NCBI RefSeq assembly: GCF_000813125.1 | Contig: NZ_BASE01000136.1 | Span: forward strand, 1-57,602 | Length of the DNA: 57,602 nt | Source of the DNA: Mesobacillus selenatarsenatis SF-1 | GTDB lineage: Bacteria; Bacillota; Bacilli; Bacillales; Cytobacillaceae | Direction: 5' to 3' | In this document: positions 1-7,137 of the stretch, piece by piece | Numbering within the stretch: the first letter of the stretch is position 1 | Layout of the letters: the number at the start of each line of letters is the position of its first letter | Program-made: the position numbers and the translations under genes | The notes under the pieces: model-generated | Told to the model about the DNA's origin: nothing | Seen by the model: the letters and a program-made list of their open reading frames with translations, nothing else | Database searches by the model: none

Positions 1-145
1 TTCTGACTTCCATTTGTCCGATAGAGCGCTTCTAACGGCCACATATTCGGGTTTCTGACTTCCGATTGTCCGATAGAGCGATTCTAACGGCCGCATTTTC
101 AGTATTCTGTCTTCTGTTTGTCCGATATAACTGTCAAACCTAATA
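1..145. repeat. 52-bp tandem hairpin repeat, family A (runs off left edge)
   Basis: Units begin at 1, 53 and 105, an exact 52-bp step; the third is degenerate after about 135. The conserved core is TTGTCCGATAGAGCG followed by TTCTAACGGCC. Arms CCGATAGA (18-25) and TCTAACGG (31-38) can pair with one mismatch around a 5-nt loop. The array probably continues to the left of the window. It lies upstream of the first gene. Function unknown. Confidence 0.75.
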
Positions 146-252
146 GCGGATCTGCATGCCATTGAAAACTTTTTGTCCAAGAAAAAGGAGTGAACGATTG
201 GTTAAGCGAATAAATTATACAACAATTAAAAGGGATTTGGAGAGTGCTGACA

Positions 253-1152
253 GTGCAAAAAATAGATAAACCATGGATCAAACTTAAGGAAAACATCAAT
301 GATGAGGATTATAAAATAATCAATGAACTTCATGAACGGTGCCTTCAAAGTGATCAAACCGCACTGAAGCTAGAGCTTGATTACAAGCTCGGGGTCAGCG
401 ATGGCAGCGGCAATGGTGTTCAGGATATAAATGAGTTCATGTACTTCGATGGGGAGCTGTTGATTGGATATATGGGGATTTGCAGCTTTGGCGGTCCGTG
501 GGAAGTGAATGGGATGGTGCATCCTGAGTACCGGCGTCTGGGTGTGTTCACCAGGTTGTTTGAGTTGGTGATGGCTGAATGGAAGCGCAGGGATTCAGGC
601 AGCATGCTGTTGCTCAGTGACCGCAACTCAGAATCCGGCCAGCAATTCATTGCCGGAGTTGGTGCGCAATACAAGCATTCTGAATATGAGATGTTTTTGA
701 AAAAAGATGCTCCGTTCACGACTCCAGACCAGCTGGCAGACATTGTCTTCAGGAAAGCTACGAACGAGGACGCGAAGGAAATCGCGCGGCAGAATGCGAT
801 TTATTTTAACGACGAAGAAGAGATTACCCCCGATGACATGCCTCTCCCTGAGGTAGAGGAAAAGCGCGGGATGACTTCTTATCTTGTTGAAAAAGAAGGG
901 CAAATCATCGGGAAAGTGAATCTGCAGCTTACCTCGAAACTTGGTGCCATCTTTGGGCTCGGTGTGTTGCCAGAGCACCGTCGCAAGGGGCATGGGAGAG
1001 CGCTTCTTTTGCTTGCTATTGAAAAACTGAAGGAAGCAAACGCACAGGAAATCATGCTGCAGGTAGCAGCGGAAAACTCGAATGCCCTCAACCTTTATAA
1101 GTCCTGCGGATTTGAAGAGACATCTACTATGGATTATTTTGAATTGAGGTAA
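253..1152 (+). CDS. Tandem GNAT-domain N-acetyltransferase
   Basis: Two GNAT (acetyl-CoA dependent acyltransferase) domains are joined in one protein of about 299 residues. Each carries an acetyl-CoA pyrophosphate-binding loop of the R/Q-x-x-G-x-G/A type: VHPEYRRLGVFTRL in the first half and VLPEHRRKGHGRALL in the second. The C-terminal part ends with the usual AENSNALNLYKSCGFEE motif. Substrate unknown. The GTG at 253 has GGAGAG eight to ten bases upstream; a GTG at 244 with AAAAGGGA upstream is a possible alternative. It stands alone, 25 bases before the next gene. The family assignment is firm, the substrate is open. Confidence 0.85.
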   Translation: MQKIDKPWIKLKENINDEDYKIINELHERCLQSDQTALKLELDYKLGVSDGSGNGVQDINEFMYFDGELLIGYMGICSFGGPWEVNGMVHPEYRRLGVFTRLFELVMAEWKRRDSGSMLLLSDRNSESGQQFIAGVGAQYKHSEYEMFLKKDAPFTTPDQLADIVFRKATNEDAKEIARQNAIYFNDEEEITPDDMPLPEVEEKRGMTSYLVEKEGQIIGKVNLQLTSKLGAIFGLGVLPEHRRKGHGRALLLLAIEKLKEANAQEIMLQVAAENSNALNLYKSCGFEETSTMDYFELR

Positions 1153-1180
1153 AAAGATGTTTTGACAGGAGGTATAATTG

Positions 1181-1810
1181 ATGAAAAAGGACTTTAAAAC
1201 CTCTGCCCTCGTCATCTTAATAGTGATTACGGCAATCGCACTGCTGGATAACGCAAGGACCTCGAAAACTACAGCTGAGCTCAAGGAAAACAGAGATGAA
1301 TTAATACAGAAAGTCGCAACACTTGAAAAAGAAATTGAGCAACGCTCGTCAGAAACTGATGAGTTAAAAAGAGATAATGATCGTTTAGCAGTTAATCTGT
1401 CTGATATGGAAGAAGAAGTAACTGCATCACAATCCTCCGTTCGATATCAAGACTTCTTGGATGCGGTCGGTGTTGTTGAAGCCTATAAAGCTGCGGGAGA
1501 CTTTAAAGAGGTAACAGACTTAATTGCCCTTCAAAATTTATCAGGTTATAGCACCAGTGATAAAGAGGGCAATTGCCCATGCAGTTTTACCTTCAAAAAT
1601 AGTACCCTTGAATGGAATCCCGGTGTGGTCCTAAACCTAAGTGAATTTAACATTGAAAAAGGAAAAATCATCCTAACTTATCTTACAGTAGAGGATCTGG
1701 AAGATGATTATCAATTTGTCATAGTCAGGGGTGAGGGCTTTTTCGATTTAACTGAAAAGTGGAGGATAGAAGACATTAGACTTATAGAAAAGGAGGGCTC
1801 CGAATTATAA
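1181..1810 (+). CDS. Membrane-anchored coiled-coil protein, function unknown
   Basis: About 209 residues. A lysine-rich start is followed by one hydrophobic segment (residues about 7-20, SALVILIVITAIALL), then a charged heptad-like stretch (about 25-85) rich in Glu/Lys/Leu that should form a coiled coil, then a soluble domain containing a CPC motif (NCPCSF). The topology suggests a single-pass protein with its body outside the cell. The ATG at 1181 is preceded by AGGAGG with 8-nt spacing, better than the TTG at 1178. Its stop codon overlaps the probable start of the next gene, so the two are likely translationally coupled. No family recognised. Confidence 0.75.
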   Translation: MKKDFKTSALVILIVITAIALLDNARTSKTTAELKENRDELIQKVATLEKEIEQRSSETDELKRDNDRLAVNLSDMEEEVTASQSSVRYQDFLDAVGVVEAYKAAGDFKEVTDLIALQNLSGYSTSDKEGNCPCSFTFKNSTLEWNPGVVLNLSEFNIEKGKIILTYLTVEDLEDDYQFVIVRGEGFFDLTEKWRIEDIRLIEKEGSEL

Positions 1811-2241
1811 AATTTGATCAACGATTTCTCCCGGTAGTGTCTTATTTTTTGCTGGTGACCTTGCTTCTGCTTTTTACGAAGCAAACGAACTTTAATTTGT
1901 CAGGTGTACAATATCAGTTCAATCAGGAAACGATGACGATGACCATTGAAAAAGGGGTATTGGATAAGCAGGTGGTTGAAAAACAGGTTACCTCGCAGGA
2001 TGCGCTTGATGTAATGTTGCAGATTAATGAGGCGGATCAACTGTGGAAAATGAACATATACCTAATCTCGCTGTTTGCGGCCGTTTTTATCGCTCTATTT
2101 TTTACTCCTTTACGACCGAAGAAATATTATAAATGGTATGTATTCATGTATTTTATTTTCCTTGTAACCTTCGTAATTTGGGATGTTACAGTACACAAGG
2201 AACTTGCTGGGAAACTTGCTGTAACCTTGAAGGGTTTATAG
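1804..2241 (+). CDS. Small membrane protein, probable ATT start
   Basis: The only canonical start in frame is GTG 1837, which has no Shine-Dalgarno sequence and would begin inside a hydrophobic helix. Reading upstream in the same frame gives Ile-Lys-Phe-Asp-Gln-Arg before that helix, and ATT at 1804 lies 7 nt after AGGAGG (1791-1796), the ideal distance. ATT is a known rare initiator, as in infC. The product (about 145 residues) has an N-terminal helix, an extracytoplasmic part of about 65 residues, two more hydrophobic segments and a short tail. The start overlaps the TAA of the upstream gene, which implies coupled translation. Function unknown. Confidence 0.65.
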   Translation: MIKFDQRFLPVVSYFLLVTLLLLFTKQTNFNLSGVQYQFNQETMTMTIEKGVLDKQVVEKQVTSQDALDVMLQINEADQLWKMNIYLISLFAAVFIALFFTPLRPKKYYKWYVFMYFIFLVTFVIWDVTVHKELAGKLAVTLKGL

Positions 2242-2523
2242 TGAAAGTCCGATCCTATCCTCCTGGCCCTGAAATCTTATTTTCAGTTTAGCGCCCCGCC
2301 CTTTATCAGGTTTCTCTAAGATGATGTCGCCTTTGGGTGTGTCCATGCAGTCGTACATAGCATCACAGCAAGATGGCATTCTATGATTTTGTCCTGGATA
2401 ATCCCCCATACTTCTATGCAAATCCCCTGCGAGAATCTCTATGTATACACTTCCGTTAATTCTTGATTCGTACTTAAGTTGCTGGATCTCGTTAATAAAA
2501 TCAATTTTAGTAAGGTTCGGCAT
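2236..2523 (-). CDS. Conserved hypothetical protein, 95 aa
   Basis: Begins at an ATG with GGGGGG five bases upstream. The central motif GDLHRSMGDYPGQNHRMPSC followed by CDAMYDCM, and the end KGRGAKLKIRFQ, look like a conserved compact domain that I associate with uncharacterised accessory-region proteins; no function can be assigned. It converges with the preceding plus-strand gene, overlapping it by 6 bases, and is the last gene of a minus-strand accessory stretch that includes a DNA methyltransferase. Confidence 0.7.
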   Translation of the reverse strand: MPNLTKIDFINEIQQLKYESRINGSVYIEILAGDLHRSMGDYPGQNHRMPSCCDAMYDCMDTPKGDIILEKPDKGRGAKLKIRFQGQEDRIGLSL

Positions 2524-2569
2524 TTTTACCCCCCATTTGAAAGTCTTTTATTCGAAGAATTATTAAAAA

Positions 2570-2605
2570 CACCTAAACTTTATTCTATACGAACATGTTT
2601 AGGTG
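2570..2605 (-). terminator. Rho-independent terminator of the bacteriocin-like gene
   Basis: Perfect 9-bp stem CACCTAAAC/GTTTAGGTG (2570-2578 with 2597-2605), followed on the minus strand by TTTTTAATAATT. It lies just after the stop codon of the 2630-3409 gene and separates it from the 2236-2523 gene. Confidence 0.8.
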
Positions 2606-2629
2606 CTCTTATTAACAATAATTTTTAAA

Positions 2630-3409
2630 TTATCTAACTTGGAAATAGTAATAGTGTGCGTTATTTGCGGCTCCACTCATTTTCAAAGCATAAGTGTACG
2701 CAGCTCCTGTTACACCAGCTGTAAACAATAAAGCAGCAATACCTGCACCTCCGCTCATAGCCGCAACTATAAGGGTAACGACCGTCATGATTGCAACTCC
2801 GCCAGAAGAGCCTAAATACATCCATTCATAGTAATTCAGATTGTCAACAGCCTTTTTAAATGCAGCTAGATTATCCTTATTAGTGGAAGTTTTCTTTACA
2901 TTTTTATAATAATACTTAAACACATTATCGGGATTAGGTCTTCTAAGTTGCCATGATTCAGGGGAAGTGAACGTGATTGTATATTCATAGTTTGAGAAGG
3001 TATCTTCCTTAAGAGTAGAGGCTGCGATGCTAAATAAATCATCTGATGAATCTAGGGAGGCTTCCAACTCAGCTAGTTCGTTTAAATCAATTTCTTGCTT
3101 CGTTGATTTATCGCCTTTAACTTGAAAAGTGAGGGTGTTCTTCTTCTTATTCAGTACTGCAATAGTAGTTTTACCATTTTCAGTTGATTCTACAATTCTT
3201 ACATTTTTGTTGTCTTGAATTACTCGCATATCAACATTTTCAAGATATTCTAATGTTTCCTTATCACTAACAGGATCTAAATTCAAAGCGGTGGCAACAT
3301 CGTTTGGTTCTAAAGTGTTAGCGCTGATAGCCGATGGACCAATTAACGCTATGAGTAGAGCAGTTACAATAGCTGCAACTAAACCTTTAAAGTACTGTGT
3401 CTTTTTCAT
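2630..3409 (-). CDS. Secreted protein, geobacillin-26-like bacteriocin candidate
   Basis: 259 residues. A lysine start, a hydrophobic core and a probable cleavage after ISA (about residue 30) make a Sec signal peptide. The middle (about 31-195) is polar and charged. The C-terminal quarter is a long glycine/alanine-rich hydrophobic stretch (SGGVAIMTVVTLIVAAMSGG and AGIAALLFTAGVTGAAYTYA) ending in an aromatic tail YYYFQVR. A secreted protein with such a membrane-active end resembles the geobacillin-26 family of large bacteriocins; this is from memory of the family, not a search. A small two-helix membrane protein is encoded just upstream on the same strand and could be an immunity protein. GGAG precedes the ATG by 7 nt. 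Confidence 0.7.
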   Translation of the reverse strand: MKKTQYFKGLVAAIVTALLIALIGPSAISANTLEPNDVATALNLDPVSDKETLEYLENVDMRVIQDNKNVRIVESTENGKTTIAVLNKKKNTLTFQVKGDKSTKQEIDLNELAELEASLDSSDDLFSIAASTLKEDTFSNYEYTITFTSPESWQLRRPNPDNVFKYYYKNVKKTSTNKDNLAAFKKAVDNLNYYEWMYLGSSGGVAIMTVVTLIVAAMSGGAGIAALLFTAGVTGAAYTYALKMSGAANNAHYYYFQVR

Positions 3410-3535
3410 TTTTTATCTCCGTTTCTATTATATTTGGGAACTCTTAATAATTTCCCCCTCATCCCCTTTCTATCTCCTAATTATTCCCATGTTAACTTTA
3501 ACACAGCCAAAATGGAAATAACAACCTTTTTTCTA

Positions 3536-3703
3536 TTAATCAAGTATAAAAATTATGTCTATAATTAATAAAAATATACCCATACCAACAAAAAATGTTC
3601 CTATTGCTGTGTTATATTTAACTTCTTTTTTTCTAAATATAAAAATACCAGCACTAGTTAAAATTAGAAACATGATAAAAAAACCAACAGTCACTAATAG
3701 CAT
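3536..3703 (-). CDS. 55-aa two-helix membrane protein, possible immunity protein
   Basis: Read directly from the sequence. ATG at 3703 follows AGGGAGGGG with ideal spacing and runs 55 codons to TAA at 3536. The product starts MLLVTVGFFIMFLILTSAGI, has a basic turn FRKKEVKYN, then a second hydrophobic helix ending IIFILD. Two short transmembrane helices with a positive loop are typical of bacteriocin immunity or self-protection peptides. The next gene downstream on the strand is the secreted bacteriocin-like protein, 126 bases away. Function is inferred only from size, topology and position. Confidence 0.6.
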   Translation of the reverse strand: MLLVTVGFFIMFLILTSAGIFIFRKKEVKYNTAIGTFFVGMGIFLLIIDIIFILD

Positions 3704-3810
3704 TTTTAATCCCCTCCCTTAACATCTTATTACTATCCATTTTAATGGAAAAAAATATATATACAATAAGTTTTTCTTGAAGGGAAAAAAATAAAAAAAA
3801 AAGCTCCCTG

Positions 3811-4440
3811 TTAAGAGAGCAAAAGTTCCAATTGTCCGCTATTTGCAACCGAATAGCTATTCTTAATTTTATCTACTTTTTTAACTGCATTAATTTTCAC
3901 CTTCATAAATGCATAGGCAATTCGATTGGCGATTGCTTTAATCACTCGCCCATCAATACTTTGCCCCAACATTTCATATTTCCGGATTTTCTGAATGTTA
4001 TCAGTGAATGAAAACCATTCAGGAATACCCATAATCCTTTTGATTTCATCTAGGGAGAAAAACCTCCATTGTGTTTTATCGTCGCTTAGAACGTGGCTAT
4101 TAGAGGCACATTGAGCGGTATATCTCGATGGAATGCATTGGGCTTTCTCCGCATCCTTCGCTAAAAATGTGAGCTCCAGTGACCTGTCACGCCATGCTGA
4201 GCGACTATTAAATGATTCCATCCATGTATCTACACTTTTCCATTCATGCTGCAAATCACTTCGATCTAGAAAATCCTTAAGTTTCTTTCTTCTTAATTTA
4301 GGTGGTTTCGGAAATTCGAATTCTAAGAACCTTTCCTCTGAATCGAAAGCGACAGCATAAACACGCCTTCTTAAAGCCAGAGAGCCAAAATCCCAGGCTT
4401 CCAATTCCTTTTGAGCCCAATAGGGATAATCATCTTTCAA
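3811..4440 (-). pseudogene. C5-cytosine DNA methyltransferase, C-terminal part after an in-frame amber
   Basis: This 209-codon open frame follows directly, in the same frame, after the TAG at 4441-4443 that ends the preceding part. It carries the rest of the methyltransferase: motif VIII (ALRRRVYAVAF), the variable recognition region in the middle, a motif IX-like stretch (SLDEIKRIMGIPEWF) and motif X (MLGQSIDGRVIKAIANRIA). Neither half alone has a complete catalytic fold, so without stop-codon readthrough or suppression the enzyme is inactive. The first codon after the stop is TTG, so weak re-initiation is conceivable (AAAAGGG is 4 nt upstream), but it would give only the target-recognition half. 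Confidence 0.75.
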
Positions 4441-5217
4441 CTACCCTTTTAAGTCTAACCACGCTTGGCTTTGATAGAATCCAGGTACATTTTCGGAAAA
4501 GAGGACTGAAGCTCTAGATGACTTGATGATCTTTGAAGTTGCAATCACTAAATCATTCATGATATTCCCCTCTTGATACCCTAAATTACTATGTTCTGTA
4601 CATGGAAGCGTTACAAAGGCCATGTCTACCTCAGATACCTCATTACAATCACGCAGGTCTCCATTGAATATGGTGGAGTTTGGGAAGTTGTGTAGCAATA
4701 CCTCTGCGGAATCTTCCTCTAATTCAATCTCCTGTACGGCCGAAAAATAATTTGTATCCACCAGGGCTGCTGTCCCTACGCCACTTCCCGCACAAACACT
4801 TAGTACACAGATCCTCGAATCCTTAGGAGAGGGGGTAGTATTGTTTTTAAACAGCTGGTACTCCAAAGGACGAATAACAACCTGTCCTTTATTTCCTTTT
4901 CTATATACATTGACCTCTATTTTTTGATTAATATCTAAAAAAGCATATTTATCGCCGGCTGTGTCAACCAACGGTCTTTCTTTTCCACTAAGTCTGCTTT
5001 TTCTTGAAGCCACATGAACAGAAAATACTTTATTGCTGTCATTGAAAGGGAAGTTTTGGAGCACGATCTCTTCCTCACTTTCATCTATACTAATGAAGAG
5101 TTCCTCTTTATAAGTAAATCCAGCAGCTTCACAAACCAGGTGTTGAAGGAAAAGTCTTGGCTTTTCAGGCTTTCCTTTTTTAGATACAGAATACACTTTC
5201 TTTAGCTTTAAGTTCAT
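4441..5217 (-). CDS. C5-cytosine DNA methyltransferase, N-terminal part ending at an amber codon
   Basis: 258 codons from the ATG at 5217 (GGGG 8 nt upstream). An upstream TTG at 5253 lies inside a terminator hairpin and is unlikely to be used. After an N-terminal extension of about 140 residues come the AdoMet-binding motif I (VLSVCAGSGVGTAALVD), motif II (QEIE), NFPN and GDLRD (motif III), the catalytic Pro-Cys of motif IV (TLPCTEHSNLG) and the ENV of motif VI (FSENVPGF). The frame ends at TAG immediately before a stretch that continues the enzyme. A single-base change of a leucine codon (TTG to TAG) would explain it. Family assignment is firm; target sequence unknown. Confidence 0.85.
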   Translation of the reverse strand: MNLKLKKVYSVSKKGKPEKPRLFLQHLVCEAAGFTYKEELFISIDESEEEIVLQNFPFNDSNKVFSVHVASRKSRLSGKERPLVDTAGDKYAFLDINQKIEVNVYRKGNKGQVVIRPLEYQLFKNNTTPSPKDSRICVLSVCAGSGVGTAALVDTNYFSAVQEIELEEDSAEVLLHNFPNSTIFNGDLRDCNEVSEVDMAFVTLPCTEHSNLGYQEGNIMNDLVIATSKIIKSSRASVLFSENVPGFYQSQAWLDLKG

Positions 5218-5247
5218 TTCAGTTTCCCCAATTCTTAATTTAATAAA

Positions 5248-5276
5248 AAACAAGGTCTCCTATGGAAACCTTGTTT
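5248..5276 (-). terminator. Terminator after the 106-aa gene
   Basis: Perfect 9-bp stem AAACAAGGT/ACCTTGTTT followed on the minus strand by TTTTTTATTAAA. It lies between the 5298-5618 gene and the methyltransferase, so the methyltransferase should have its own promoter or depend on readthrough. Confidence 0.8.
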
Positions 5277-5297
5277 ATGCAGGTATGCCGTTAGTTC

Positions 5298-5618
5298 TCA
5301 GAACGGAAGCCACCTGTCTTCTCCAAAATCTTCTTTGTAAAACAGACTCCTCATTTTCCTGAAGTATTCCGGTTCTAATCGTTCCAAAGCCCATTCATAT
5401 GGATGCAAGATCTTGAATGGGTGATAAAACGAATGTTCCATGTTCAGGTATACTTTCATATCTTCATATATCCTTTTCAAACCTTCTGGAAGTTCATCCG
5501 TTTTTTTCATAAAACTGAAGGACTGATAAATCACTTGTTCATTATCTTTGTGTTGTTCAGACCACAGAATATCAATCAAACTATGAACCAGAGACTTATT
5601 AATTTGTTCACTAACCAT
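5298..5618 (-). CDS. Hypothetical protein, 106 aa
   Basis: Starts at ATG 5618 with GGAGGG seven bases upstream. Soluble, helix-rich and aromatic near the end (HSFYHPFKILHPYEWAL), with a C-terminal WLPF. No family recognised. It sits between another unknown small gene and the methyltransferase on the same strand, with hairpins on both sides. In this setting a methyltransferase accessory or anti-restriction role is possible but unsupported. Confidence 0.65.
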   Translation of the reverse strand: MVSEQINKSLVHSLIDILWSEQHKDNEQVIYQSFSFMKKTDELPEGLKRIYEDMKVYLNMEHSFYHPFKILHPYEWALERLEPEYFRKMRSLFYKEDFGEDRWLPF

Positions 5619-5642
5619 GTTTTATCCCTCCATTTGAAGATG

Positions 5643-5676
5643 AGGCAGGCTTTCATAAGAAAGAAAGCCTGTGCCT
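5643..5676. terminator. Hairpin between two small genes
   Basis: AGGCAGGCTTTC pairs with GAAAGCCTGTGCCT with a 2-nt internal mismatch. The T-rich run lies on the plus-strand side, so it is a poor terminator for the minus-strand gene it follows. It could attenuate or protect the transcript end. Confidence 0.45.
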
Positions 5677-5677
5677 T

Positions 5678-5980
5678 TTATAATTTCAAATACTCCAGTT
5701 CCATTGCAGAGTCATCAAGCACATAAGAATTAAACAGGATCTGAAGAACATCTTCTTTTGGCATTTTTTTATTAAGGTTCTTAAAAGTGAAATTTAGTAA
5801 AGTATCGATTTCTACCAATCGCATCATTTTATCAGCGTCGAAGTCTAGTTCAATAGCTTCTTCAGCAGATTCGATATCGAATAGGAAGAAATGAGGCTTT
5901 TCTAAGTCAATGTGATTGCCTTTGTTTTCGCTATAGGGGATTTTGCGGAAAAATAATGTTGACAGCCAAGTCGATTTCAT
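5678..5980 (-). CDS. Hypothetical protein, 100 aa
   Basis: Acidic soluble protein with no recognised domain. It ends LDDSAMELEYLKL. Its ATG at 5980 lacks a strong Shine-Dalgarno sequence, and a half copy of the MhqR-type operator (ATCTCGAATT, 5990-5999) lies directly in its leader. The gene is divergent from yceI, so both may answer to the same repressor. First gene of the minus-strand accessory stretch. Confidence 0.6.
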   Translation of the reverse strand: MKSTWLSTLFFRKIPYSENKGNHIDLEKPHFFLFDIESAEEAIELDFDADKMMRLVEIDTLLNFTFKNLNKKMPKEDVLQILFNSYVLDDSAMELEYLKL

Positions 5981-6007
5981 GATAAATTTATCTCGAATTA
6001 AAAATAA

Positions 6008-6055
6008 TTGATTTTGAGATTTATTTTTTTAGAATAATATCTCGAATTCGAGATA
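6008..6055 (+). promoter_or_regulatory. yceI promoter with MhqR-type operator
   Basis: TTGATT (6008-6013), 16-bp spacer and TAGAAT (6030-6035) form a SigA-type promoter. Immediately downstream lies a perfect 18-bp palindrome TATCTCGAATTCGAGATA (6038-6055), which matches the published B. subtilis MhqR box tATCTcgaAtTCgAGATa. It covers the expected transcription start, so binding should block initiation. A left half-site (5990-5999) and a right half-like GAGAT (6016-6020) lie upstream, toward the divergent gene. Confidence 0.8.
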
Positions 6056-6079
6056 ATAACATAACAGGGGGATTTTAGA

Positions 6080-6607
6080 ATGGCTAAATTTGTAGTAGAC
6101 CAGGCACACTCAGCATTAGGATTTGAAGTGAAACACATGATGGTTTCAAAGGTAAAGGGACAATTTGGTTCTTATTCAGCGGATGTTGAAGCAGCAGACC
6201 TAACAGATTTAACAACAGCTTCAATTGCATTTAAAATTGATGTAGCAAGCATCGATACACGTAACGAAGATCGCGAAAATCACTTGAAATCAGCAGACTT
6301 CTTTGATGTTGAAAATTATCCAACAATCGATTTCAAATCTACAAGCATCACTCGTGATGGGGATGATTACAAAGTAACTGGTGACCTGACAATTAAGGAT
6401 GTAACGAAGCCAGTCACATTCGATGTGGAATTCGGTGGCAAAGGCACAAACCCATGGGGCGTGGAAGTTTACGGTTTCGAAGCAGAAGCAAAAGTCAACC
6501 GCGAAGAATTTGGCCTTACATGGAATGCTCCACTTGAAACAGGCGGCGTACTAGTAGGCAAAGACATCAAGATCAAAGTGGAACTAGAAGTAAATCCAGC
6601 AGCGTAA
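6080..6607 (+). CDS. YceI family protein
   Basis: 175 residues, the full length of the family. YceI proteins form a lipocalin-like barrel that binds long isoprenoid or quinone-type lipids. Typical features: start FVVDQAHSALGFEVKHMMVS, the DTRNEDRENHLKSADFFDVENYP core, GDLTIKDVTKPV and the C-terminal GKDIKIKVELE. No signal peptide, as in cytoplasmic Bacillus members. RBS AGGGGG precedes the ATG. The MhqR-type operator over its promoter points to induction by quinones or diamide-like electrophiles. Family certain, ligand inferred. Confidence 0.9.
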   Translation: MAKFVVDQAHSALGFEVKHMMVSKVKGQFGSYSADVEAADLTDLTTASIAFKIDVASIDTRNEDRENHLKSADFFDVENYPTIDFKSTSITRDGDDYKVTGDLTIKDVTKPVTFDVEFGGKGTNPWGVEVYGFEAEAKVNREEFGLTWNAPLETGGVLVGKDIKIKVELEVNPAA

Positions 6608-6616
6608 ATTTAATGA

Positions 6617-6652
6617 GAAAAGGGCGGCTACCTATCGGTTAGCCGCCTTTTC
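6617..6652. terminator. Bidirectional terminator
   Basis: Perfect stem GGCGGCTA/TAGCCGCC (6623-6630 with 6640-6647) flanked by A-rich and T-rich runs. It sits between the convergent yceI and ysnE genes and can serve both. Confidence 0.85.
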
Positions 6653-6654
6653 CT

Positions 6655-7110
6655 TTAAAGTTCCATCGTCATAAATACACTGTTCTGATCTTCTATATAA
6701 TCACCGAATGGAGGGCAATAGACAAAGCCGTATTTTTCATAGAGCTTCCTCGCAGGGAAGAACGCCTCCATTGAACCTGTTTCGAGGCTTAGTCTTGTAT
6801 AGCCGCGCTTTCTAGCTTCCTTGATGATGTGCTCTAGCATGGCCTGTGCGACGCCTTTTCGAAGGTGGGCGGTGGCGGTTCTCATCGATTTGAGCTCACC
6901 ATGCTGTGGATCAATTTCTTTCAATGCACCGCAGCCCATCAAATGCTCTTCATTCCAGACCGTCCAGAACGTAATCTCAGGTTTTCTCAATTCCTCGAGA
7001 CCCAACGCATGAATGCTCTCAGGCGGGGAGTGAAGCGTCATCCCATGCAAATGCTCCCCGATCAATGAAACCACTTCAGAACCTGTTAGGTCATCAACTT
7101 TAATTTCCAT
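6655..7110 (-). CDS. ysnE: YsnE-like GNAT N-acetyltransferase
   Basis: 151 residues from the ATG at 7110 (GGGGG upstream), the same length as B. subtilis YsnE. Characteristic stretches are VSLIGEHLHGMTLHSPPESI, HALGLEELRKPEITFW, the substrate-side CGALKEIDPQHGELKSMRT, the acetyl-CoA loop HLRKGVAQAMLEHII and SLETGSMEAFFPARKLYEKY. YsnE has been linked to indole-3-acetic acid formation in Bacillus; the biochemical substrate is not settled. Single-gene unit, convergent with yceI. Confidence 0.85.
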   Translation of the reverse strand: MEIKVDDLTGSEVVSLIGEHLHGMTLHSPPESIHALGLEELRKPEITFWTVWNEEHLMGCGALKEIDPQHGELKSMRTATAHLRKGVAQAMLEHIIKEARKRGYTRLSLETGSMEAFFPARKLYEKYGFVYCPPFGDYIEDQNSVFMTMEL

Positions 7111-7137
7111 ATACAAACCCCCGGCGATTATTAAACA

